Origin: Gemmatimonadota bacterium
Lineage (GTDB): Bacteria; Gemmatimonadota; Gemmatimonadetes; Longimicrobiales; Longimicrobiaceae
Assembly (NCBI GenBank): GCA_019240375.1
Contig: JAFAYN010000544.1
Location: 1-5,313, forward strand
Direction of reading: 5' to 3'
DNA length: 5,313 nt
This document shows positions 1 through 5,313 of this stretch, piece by piece. The notes under the pieces were generated by a model, which was not told the origin of the DNA, did no database searches, and was given only the letters and a program-made list of their open reading frames with translations. The stretch's first letter is position 1; the number at the start of each line of letters is the position of its first letter. Both the position numbers and the translations under genes were made by a program.

Positions 1-3000
1 TGGCTGCTCACGTCCGGGTCGAAGCCCGAGTAGTTGGTGATGGTGAACAGGTTGGTCCCCGTCACGTACACCCGGGCCCCGCTGAAGCGGTACCGCTGCA
101 GCATCGCGCTCGGCAGCCCGTAGGTGAGCGTCAGCGTGCGGAGGCGCAGGTACGAGCCGTCCTCCAGCAGGTTGTCCGTGAAGTTGTTCGTCCCCACCTG
201 GTTCGGGTTCTCCCCGATGCGCGGGTACTTGGCGTCCAGGTTGGTGGGCGACCAGGCGTCGACGTACCGCTCGCGCGAGACGTTCACGCGGGGCGAGCTC
301 TCGGTGCGGATGCGGTTGACGTTCAGGATCCGCGAGCCGTACGAGCCCTGCAGCAGCCCGCTCAGCTCCAGGGTGCGCCAGCTGAAGGTGTTGGTGAGCC
401 CGACGGTGAAGTCCGGGGTCGGGTCGCCGATGTCGGTCCGGTCGTTGAGGGTGATGATCCCGTCGTTGTCCAGGTCGAGCACCTTCATGTCGCCCGGCTT
501 GAAGCTCTGGCCGTTGAAGTTCTTCCAGGTGATCGTCGCCGCCTGCGCGGAGTCGCGGATCACGCCGTCGCTCTTGAAGCCGTAGAACACGCCGATCGGC
601 TTCCCCACCTGGATCAGCGTCCCGGGCAGGTTGTAGTCGGTGGTGATCAGGTCGGCGAAGATCCGCTCCGGACCGCCCAGGCTCAGCACCCGGTTCTTGT
701 TCCGGGCGAAGTTGACGTTCGCCCGCCAGGCGAAGGCGCCCTTGGACTCGGGCTTGAGGACGCGCGTGTCCAGGCCGACCTCGAAGCCGGTGTTCTGCAC
801 CGAGCCGCGGTTGGCGAGGGCGCTCTCGAAGCCGGTCTCGAACGGAAGGCTGATCTGCAGGAGCAGGTCGGTGGTGCGCTTCCGGTAGTAGTCGGCGGTC
901 AGGTTGAAGCGGTCCCAGAAGCCGAAGTCGACGCCCAGGTCGAGCTGGCGCGTGGTCTCCCACGTCAGGTTCGGGTTGCCGACGGCGGTGGTGTAGTACC
1001 CCGCGTACGGAGTGCCGCCGAAGCTGTACCCCTGGTCGTTGAGGCGCGAGAGCGACTGGTACGGGCGGATCGACGGGTTGCCGACCAGGCCGTAGGAGGC
1101 GCGGAACTTCAGCTCGTCGATGCTCCCGACGTCACGCAGGAAGGGCTCCTCCGAGGCGCGCCACGCCACCGCCGCCGACGGGAACGAGCCCCACTTCTTC
1201 CCGGCCGCGAAGCGCGACGAGCCGTCGGCGCGGTAGGTGAAGGTGAAGAGGTAGCGGTCGAGCAGCGAGTAGTTCAGGCGGCTCAGCCACGACTCCAGCG
1301 TCTGCGTGGTGCGGCGGGAAGACACGCTCGGCCCGCCCTCCTGCGTCCCGGCGCCGATGTCGAAGTACCCCGTGATGTCGCTCACGAAGTTGGTGTTGCT
1401 CATCGACTCGCCGTCCGACGTCGTGCTCTGGCGGGTGTAGCCGCCCAGCAGCGTGAAGTCGTTGTCGCCGAAGGCGCGCTGGTAGGTCAGCGTGTTCTCG
1501 TTCAGCCACGAGGCGGTGGTGGAGCCGGCGCGGATCGCCTCGCCGTTGGCCTGCTCGCCGCGCAGGGTGGTGCGCGGGTAGTAGGTGAAGCGCCCGCGGT
1601 TGGCGTAGTCCGTCCCCAGGCTGACGCGCAGCTGCAGCCCCTCGAACAGCGTGGCCTGCCCGAACAGGTTGCCGAGGAGGCGGGTGTCGCTCAGGCTGTC
1701 GCGCACCTCGTTGGTCAGCGACACCGGGTTCGGCGTCTGCGGCGCGTCGAGGAGCGTGTTGAAGGCGTTCAGGTCGGTGTTGATGTACGAGTACGTCCCG
1801 TCGGCGCGGCGCACCGGGAGGATCGGCACGTACTGGAGTGCCGCGCTCACCGCGCCGGCGTTGGCGTTCTGCTGCCCGGCGGTGGGGACGGACTTGCTGC
1901 GCGCCTGGCTGGCCGAGAAGGAGCCGCCCATCTCGACGCGGCGGCCGATGGCCTGGTTCAGGTTCAGGCGCGCGGAGTAGCGGCGCAGCCCGGAGCCGAC
2001 CACGATCCCGTCCTGGTCGAAGTAGCCGCCGGACAGGGCGTAGCGCGTGGGCGAGGAGGTGCTGGTGGCCCCGCGCACGGAAAGCTGCAGGTTGCGGATC
2101 CCGGCGGTGCGGAAGACCTGGTCCTGCCAATCGGTGTCGATCCCCGCGGCGACGATCTGCTGCCGGACGGCGTCGGGGAACGGGGTGTACGGCGTGCTGG
2201 AGTTCTGCGCGAAGGTGTTGGCGTAGTCCATGTACTCCTGCGCGTTGAGCAGGTCGTACCGCTTCGCCACCTGCTGCGCGCCGGTGTAGTAGTCGAAGCT
2301 GAACTGCGGCTTGGTCCCGCGCCCCTGCCGGGTGGTGATGATCACCACGCCGTTGGCACCGCGCGCGCCGTAGATGGCAGTCGCGGAGGCGTCCTTGAGC
2401 ACGCTGATCGACTCGATGTCGCTCGGGTTGAGCGTGACCAGCGGGTTGGACGGGGTGGTGCGGCTGCGCCCGCCGTTCCCCACCGACGAGCCCTCGATGT
2501 CGTTCTCGATCGGGAACCCGTCGATCACGTACAGCGGCTCGGAGTTGCCGGTGATGGACGAGGTGCCGCGGATGCGGATGGACAGGGCGCCGCCCGGCTC
2601 GCTGGAGGCGGTGGTCACCTGCACGCCCGGCGAGGTGCCCTGGAGGAGCTGGTCCACCGAGGCGACCGGCGCCTGGTCGAGCGCGGCCAGGTCGACCGTG
2701 GAGACCGAGCCGGTGACGTTGCGCCGGCTCTGCGTCCCGTAGCCCACGGCCACGATCCCTTCCAGCGCGACCGCCTGCGCCGTGAGCCGGACGGTGACGG
2801 TGGCGGGCGTCCCCGCGGCGACGGTGACCGCCTGCTCGCTCGGGGCGAACCCGGGCTTGCTCACCCGCAGGGTGCGACTCCCCGCGGGGATGCCCGCGAT
2901 GCTGAACCGGCCGTCCGCCGAGGTGACCGCGCCGCGCTGCGTGCCGACCACCGAGACGGCGGCGTCGGCCACGGGGCGGGACTGCGCGTCGAGCACGGTG

Positions 3001-3092
3001 CCCGTGACGGTTCCCGTACCGGCCTGGGCCAGCGCCACGTGGGCGGGCAGCAGCAGGGCGGCGAGGAGTACGAGGACTCTCGTCCAACTCAT
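1..3092 (-). CDS. SusC/RagA-family TonB-linked outer membrane receptor, 3' end cut by window edge
   Basis: Outer-membrane TonB-dependent channel of the SusC/RagA family, which imports oligosaccharides (sometimes peptides) with a SusD-like lipoprotein lid. The frame is open from the ATG at 3092-3090 to the left edge: 1030 residues and no stop. Residues 1-22 are a signal peptide (MSWTRVLVLLAALLLP..., AxA site ending at A22). Residues about 28-105 are a carboxypeptidase-regulatory-like beta-sandwich (GTVTGTVLDAQ, TSADGRFSIAGIPAG). A TonB-box/plug entry follows at about 110-130 (LEGIVAVGYGTQSRRNVTG). The plug carries the SusC signature at about 173-197 (RIRGTSS..., EPLYVIDGFPIEN) and ends with SVLKDASATAIYGARGANG near 230-248. 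The rest is beta-barrel, with late SusC motifs such as WKNFNGQ, GDPTPDFTVGL and TGTNLFTITNYSGFDPDVS at the edge. Family length is roughly 1000-1100, so only a few tens of residues are missing. There is no STN signalling domain after the signal peptide, so nothing suggests an anti-sigma transducer. Substrate is unknown; the neighbouring KDG kinase and ExuT-like permease suggest uronate oligosaccharides. Family assignment is firm, substrate is inference. Confidence 0.95.
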   Translation of the reverse strand, partial: MSWTRVLVLLAALLLPAHVALAQAGTGTVTGTVLDAQSRPVADAAVSVVGTQRGAVTSADGRFSIAGIPAGSRTLRVSKPGFAPSEQAVTVAAGTPATVTVRLTAQAVALEGIVAVGYGTQSRRNVTGSVSTVDLAALDQAPVASVDQLLQGTSPGVQVTTASSEPGGALSIRIRGTSSITGNSEPLYVIDGFPIENDIEGSSVGNGGRSRTTPSNPLVTLNPSDIESISVLKDASATAIYGARGANGVVIITTRQGRGTKPQFSFDYYTGAQQVAKRYDLLNAQEYMDYANTFAQNSSTPYTPFPDAVRQQIVAAGIDTDWQDQVFRTAGIRNLQLSVRGATSTSSPTRYALSGGYFDQDGIVVGSGLRRYSARLNLNQAIGRRVEMGGSFSASQARSKSVPTAGQQNANAGAVSAALQYVPILPVRRADGTYSYINTDLNAFNTLLDAPQTPNPVSLTNEVRDSLSDTRLLGNLFGQATLFEGLQLRVSLGTDYANRGRFTYYPRTTLRGEQANGEAIRAGSTTASWLNENTLTYQRAFGDNDFTLLGGYTRQSTTSDGESMSNTNFVSDITGYFDIGAGTQEGGPSVSSRRTTQTLESWLSRLNYSLLDRYLFTFTYRADGSSRFAAGKKWGSFPSAAVAWRASEEPFLRDVGSIDELKFRASYGLVGNPSIRPYQSLSRLNDQGYSFGGTPYAGYYTTAVGNPNLTWETTRQLDLGVDFGFWDRFNLTADYYRKRTTDLLLQISLPFETGFESALANRGSVQNTGFEVGLDTRVLKPESKGAFAWRANVNFARNKNRVLSLGGPERIFADLITTDYNLPGTLIQVGKPIGVFYGFKSDGVIRDSAQAATITWKNFNGQSFKPGDMKVLDLDNDGIITLNDRTDIGDPTPDFTVGLTNTFSWRTLELSGLLQGSYGSRILNVNRIRTESSPRVNVSRERYVDAWSPTNLDAKYPRIGENPNQVGTNNFTDNLLEDGSYLRLRTLTLTYGLPSAMLQRYRFSGARVYVTGTNLFTITNYSGFDPDVSS

Positions 3093-3100
3093 CTTGGACT

Positions 3101-3105
3101 CTCCT
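3101..3105 (-). promoter_or_regulatory. Shine-Dalgarno of the SusC-family gene
   Basis: Reading the minus strand, AGGAG lies 8 nt before the ATG at 3092. This is a near-ideal spacing and supports this ATG as the start. The signal peptide begins directly at this codon, which agrees. Confidence 0.65.
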
Positions 3106-3318
3106 GGGGTAGGGATGGAGTGGAGCAGGAAACGGGACAGCTCAGCCGCGAGGGCCGACGGACGACCACGCTTTTGTTGCGATTCGGAACATTTTCAGCA
3201 CACAGGGGAGGACGGGGGCTTCCGACCGCGTGCTCGACCATACCAGGGAGTGGTGCCATACGGTACCGCGGGGTTGGATGGCAGGGGTGGCGCGGGGCCA
3301 CTCGGTGGATTTTGGTCC

Positions 3319-3347
3319 ACATTGAAACAAAATTTACGCGGCAATGT
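3319..3347. repeat. Inverted repeat ACATTG-N17-CAATGT in AT-rich island, possible operator
   Basis: ACATTG at 3319-3324 is matched by its exact reverse complement CAATGT at 3342-3347, separated by 17 bp that contain GAAACAAAATTT. The half-sites are about two helical turns apart centre to centre (23 bp), which is compatible with a dimeric regulator, and they overlap the promoter candidate. The region is strikingly AT-rich against its surroundings. A 6-bp match may arise by chance, so an operator role is inference. Confidence 0.3.
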
Positions 3348-3371
3348 ATCGCCCCCGCCACTCCCGCGCAA
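3343..3371 (-). promoter_or_regulatory. Weak sigma70-like promoter candidate for the SusC-family gene
   Basis: On the minus strand, TTGCGC (3371-3366) is followed after 17 nt by TACATT (3348-3343). Matches to TTGACA and TATAAT are 3/6 and 4/6. The site sits where GC-rich sequence gives way to the AT-rich island, and would give a leader of about 240 nt. TAAATTTTG just downstream (3336-3328) also loosely resembles the Bacteroidetes -7 element TAnnTTTG with one extra T. Neither match is strong. Confidence 0.2.
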
Positions 3372-3373
3372 CG

Positions 3374-3400
3374 CCCCGCCCTTTCACGGGTTGGGCGGAA
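3374..3400 (-). terminator. Terminator-like hairpin after the MFS gene, no U-tract
   Basis: On the minus strand, 20 nt past the MFS stop codon, CCGCCC pairs with GGGCGG around an 11-nt loop (AACCCGTGAAA). Two U-G wobble pairs can extend the stem to 8 bp. No run of U follows (the next bases are GCGTTGCGC), so it is not a classical intrinsic terminator. It could attenuate transcription, protect the upstream mRNA end, or be incidental in GC-rich DNA. Confidence 0.3.
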
Positions 3401-3420
3401 TTCCGGTCGGGGCGCGCCGT

Positions 3421-4788
3421 TCAGGCGGCGTGCCCGTCCAGCCGCGCCGGCTCCATGCGGGGCGCCAGCAGGTGCATCACCAGCAGCGCGGTGACGTACG
3501 CCAGCCCGCACACGGTGAAGATGAGGGCGTAGTTGTTCCCGGTGGATTCCAGGATGCGCCCCGTCGCGCGCTGGAAGAGCACCCCGCCCATGGCGCCGGC
3601 GAAGCCGCCGAGCCCCACCACCGAGGCCACGGCGCGGCGCGGGAACATGTCGCTGGCGGTGGTGAAGATGTTGGCCGACCACCACTGGTGCGCCGCCGCC
3701 GCCACGCTGACGATCGCCACCGCCGTCCACAGGCTCCCCGCCCGCGGCGCGAACATGGTGGGGACGATGAGGAGCGCCGCGATCAGCATGGTGGTCTTGC
3801 GGCTCGCGTTCACCGTCCAGCCGCGGCGGATCAGGTTGCTCGACAGCCACCCGCCGAACACCGAGCCGACGTCCGCCACCAGGTAGATCACGATCAGCGG
3901 GAGCGCCACTGCGGCCAGCTTCACCCCGAAGCGCGCGTCCAGGAACTTGGGGAGCCAGTACAGATAGAACCACCAGATCGGGTCGGTGAGGAACTTCCCC
4001 AGCACGAACGCCCAGGTCTGGCGGTGCACCAGCAGCCTCCGCCACGCCACCGGCTCGGTGCGCTCCCGCGGGTCGCTGCGGATGTACGCCAGCTCGGCGG
4101 CAGAAACCTTCGGGTGGTTCTCCGGCTCGCGGTAGAGCCAGAGCCAGAAGGCGAGCCAGATGAAGCCCAGCGCGCCGGTGGCGACGAAAGCCTCGCGCCA
4201 CCCCCAGTGCAGCGCGATCCACGGCACCGTCAGCGGGGTGACGATCGCGCCGATGTTGCTCCCCGCGTTGAAGATCCCGGTCGCGAAGGCGCGCTCCTTC
4301 TTGGGGAACCACTCCGCCGTCGCCTTGATGGCGCCGGGGAAGTTCCCCGACTCGCCCAGCCCCAGCGCGGCGCGCGCGACCGAGAAGCCGGTGGCCGTCC
4401 GCGCGAAGGCGTGCGCCATGGCGGCGAGGCTCCACGCCACGATCGCCCCGGCGAAGCCGCGCCGCACCCCGAACCGGTCGAGCAGCCGCCCCATCCCCAG
4501 GAAGCCCAGGGCGTAGGCGAAGCTGAACCAGGAGACGATGTCGCCGTACGCCGACTCGGTCCAGCCCAGGTCCTTGGACAGCGTCGGCGCCAGGATCCCC
4601 AGCACCTGGCGGTCGACGTAGTTGATGGTGGTGGCGAAGAAGAGGAGCGCGCAGATCGTCCACCGGTAGCCGAACCGGGGGGGATCCTCCACCAGGGCCA
4701 CCGCCTCCGCGGCCGCGGAGGCGCCCGCGCTGGAAGCGAGGTTGGGATCGGGCGCGACCGACTCGGTTCCGGGGTGCGGGATGGCCAT
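3421..4788 (-). CDS. MFS sugar-acid transporter, ExuT/DgoT-like (anion:cation symporter family)
   Basis: Inner-membrane permease of 455 residues, probably a proton symporter for hexuronate or another sugar acid. After a polar, Ala-rich N-terminal stretch (residues 1-38), about 12 membrane segments can be placed: roughly 42-62, 79-100, 111-130, 133-152, 168-190, 199-218, a cytoplasmic loop at 220-255, then 258-278, 291-313, 330-348, 352-376, 385-408 and 419-442. The MFS loop 2-3 motif is present (GRLLDRFGVRR, 100-110). NYVDRQ (D59, R60), ARAALGLGESGNFPG (R139, E146), EWFPKKERAFATGIFN and GSNIGAIVTP are hallmark segments shared with E. coli ExuT and DgoT. The D59-E146 distance equals that of the proton-coupling acids I recall in DgoT (D46, E133). 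The start is the ATG at 4788-4786, 5 nt after the kinase stop. No Shine-Dalgarno is visible, so translational coupling is likely. An open frame extends upstream to 5049 but lies inside the kinase gene and does not look like protein. The family is secure; the exact substrate (galacturonate, glucuronate, KDG, galactonate) is not decided by sequence. Confidence 0.93.
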   Translation of the reverse strand: MAIPHPGTESVAPDPNLASSAGASAAAEAVALVEDPPRFGYRWTICALLFFATTINYVDRQVLGILAPTLSKDLGWTESAYGDIVSWFSFAYALGFLGMGRLLDRFGVRRGFAGAIVAWSLAAMAHAFARTATGFSVARAALGLGESGNFPGAIKATAEWFPKKERAFATGIFNAGSNIGAIVTPLTVPWIALHWGWREAFVATGALGFIWLAFWLWLYREPENHPKVSAAELAYIRSDPRERTEPVAWRRLLVHRQTWAFVLGKFLTDPIWWFYLYWLPKFLDARFGVKLAAVALPLIVIYLVADVGSVFGGWLSSNLIRRGWTVNASRKTTMLIAALLIVPTMFAPRAGSLWTAVAIVSVAAAAHQWWSANIFTTASDMFPRRAVASVVGLGGFAGAMGGVLFQRATGRILESTGNNYALIFTVCGLAYVTALLVMHLLAPRMEPARLDGHAA

Positions 4789-4793
4789 GTGAC

Positions 4794-5313
4794 TCAGGCG
4801 TTGCTGTGGAGGAGACGGTCGACCTCGTCCTGCGTGACGCGGTTGAAGTCGCCGGGGATGGTGAGCTTGAGCGCGCTGGCGGCCACCGCGAACTCCAGCG
4901 CGGCCTTCGCGTCCCGCCCGTCGAGCGTGGCGTGGATCAGCGCCGCCGCGAAGCTGTCGCCGCCCCCCACCCGGTCGGCCAGGCGCACCTGGTAGCGCCG
5001 GCTGACGTGCGACTCGCCGGTGGCGCGGTCGTGCAGCATGGCACTCCACCCGTGCTCGCTGGCGGAGATGATCTCGCGCCGGGTGAGCGCGACCGTGCGG
5101 GAGCCCAGCTCGCTCCCCAGCCGCTCGGCGATGGCGCGCAGTACCTCGATCCCCTCCCCGCGCCCTCGCTCCACCCCGAGCATCGCTTCCACCGCGCCGG
5201 GGTTGCCGATCACCACGTCGCAGGCGGCCACCAGCGGGCGCATCACCGGGCGCGGGTCGCGGCCGGTCCAGAGCGCGGGGCGGTAGTTGAGGTCGATGCT
5301 GACCCTCACGCCC
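4794..5313 (-). CDS. kdgK: 2-keto-3-deoxygluconate kinase (PfkB family), 5' end cut by window edge
   Basis: Cytoplasmic kinase that phosphorylates 2-keto-3-deoxy-D-gluconate to KDPG with ATP, feeding the KDPG aldolase step of uronate degradation. The last 172 residues are visible, ending in SNA and a TGA at 4796-4794. Full KDG kinases are about 310-345 residues, so roughly the N-terminal half, with the sugar-binding region and PfkB signature 1, is outside the window. The visible part begins GVRVSIDLNYRPALW, a segment typical of KDG kinases from the middle of the chain. CDVVIGNPGAVEAMLGV follows. The C-terminal PfkB signature is DRVGGGDSFAAAL (visible residues 113-125), with the anion hole and catalytic Asp at visible residue 119 (codon 4958-4956). 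The terminal TIPGDFNRVTQDEVDRLL is also characteristic of KDG kinases and separates them from ribokinase and fructokinase. A GTG at 5309 is open but internal. The gene precedes the permease by 5 nt in one operon. Another PfkB sugar kinase is the main alternative. Confidence 0.85.
   Translation of the reverse strand, partial: GVRVSIDLNYRPALWTGRDPRPVMRPLVAACDVVIGNPGAVEAMLGVERGRGEGIEVLRAIAERLGSELGSRTVALTRREIISASEHGWSAMLHDRATGESHVSRRYQVRLADRVGGGDSFAAALIHATLDGRDAKAALEFAVAASALKLTIPGDFNRVTQDEVDRLLHSNA

Larger units (their letters stand above)
3093..3420. other. 328-bp intergenic region between MFS gene and SusC-family gene
   Basis: No gene is supported here. Open frames that cross it on either strand have no family resemblance and continue as shadows of the flanking genes. 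In minus-strand order it holds a GC-rich hairpin just after the MFS stop (3400-3374), a weak promoter candidate (3371-3343), an AT-rich island (about 3350-3310) with a 6-bp inverted repeat, and a short GTGGA/TCCAC hairpin (3305-3320). A direct repeat CCATAC follows at 18-bp spacing (3238-3243 and 3256-3261), and then a leader ending in the Shine-Dalgarno. The length and the AT-rich patch suggest that the SusC-family gene has its own regulated promoter rather than relying only on read-through from the kinase/permease operon. Confidence 0.7.

Noticed and set aside
124..888. Plus-strand open frames of 153 and 82 codons near the left edge
   Set aside because: They lie antisense to the SusC barrel region, have no ribosome binding site that stands out and no recognisable family features.
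1132..3087. A 651-codon ATG-initiated open frame on the minus strand
   Set aside because: It is the out-of-frame shadow of the SusC-family gene. Its product is an Arg/Ala/Gly/Pro-rich, low-complexity string with no domain, while the frame starting at 3092 gives a full signal peptide, plug and barrel. Because the real frame runs off the window edge, a search for closed frames only would wrongly prefer this one.
3093..3340. Long leader considered as a riboswitch or small RNA
   Set aside because: I could not find a known riboswitch core or a set of mutually consistent stems. Only short isolated hairpins are visible.
3396..3405. Perfect 10-bp palindrome CGGAATTCCG
   Set aside because: It is too short and lacks a loop for an RNA hairpin. 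It contains a common six-base restriction site and has no second copy or context suggesting an operator.
3089..4663. A 524-codon minus-strand frame covering most of the permease and the gap
   Set aside because: Frame-shifted shadow of the permease. It lacks hydrophobic membrane segments, and its tail simply reads through the intergenic leader.
2782..4995. A 737-codon open frame on the plus strand spanning the gap
   Set aside because: It is antisense to three real genes, crosses the intergenic region, and is Arg/Pro/Gly/His-rich without recognisable motifs. Long antisense frames are expected in GC-rich coding DNA because stop codons are rare.

Overview
The window is GC-rich DNA, and all three recognisable genes lie on the minus strand, so transcription runs from high to low coordinates. 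The gene set is typical of the Bacteroidota/Gemmatimonadota side of the FCB group: a SusC/RagA-type TonB-dependent receptor next to a sugar-acid kinase and an ExuT-like MFS permease. The very high GC content and GC-biased third codon positions fit Gemmatimonadota (for example Longimicrobium-like bacteria) or Rhodothermota better than typical AT-rich Bacteroidetes. This placement is an inference from composition and gene families only.

Layout in the direction of transcription. (1) 5313-4794: C-terminal half of a PfkB-family 2-keto-3-deoxygluconate (KDG) kinase, with its start outside the window. (2) 4788-3421: a complete 455-residue MFS transporter of the anion:cation symporter type (ExuT/DgoT-like). 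It starts 5 nt after the kinase stop and is almost certainly in the same operon. (3) 3420-3093: a 328-bp gap holding a terminator-like hairpin, an AT-rich island with an inverted repeat, a weak promoter candidate and a good Shine-Dalgarno. (4) 3092-1: a SusC/RagA-family outer-membrane receptor, 1030 residues visible, with only the last few tens of residues cut off by the window edge. Its SusD partner would be expected just beyond the left edge.

Taken together, this looks like part of a uronate-polysaccharide utilisation locus. The SusC channel would bring oligosaccharides through the outer membrane, the ExuT-like permease would carry hexuronate or a derived sugar acid across the inner membrane, and KDG kinase would phosphorylate 2-keto-3-deoxygluconate to KDPG for aldolase cleavage. 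The polymer (pectin, alginate, glucuronan or other) cannot be decided here, because no lyase, hydrolase, isomerase or SusD is in the window. I found no RNA gene, CRISPR array, insertion sequence or clearly undescribed system. The most useful leads are the regulatory structure in the gap and the locus assignment itself.
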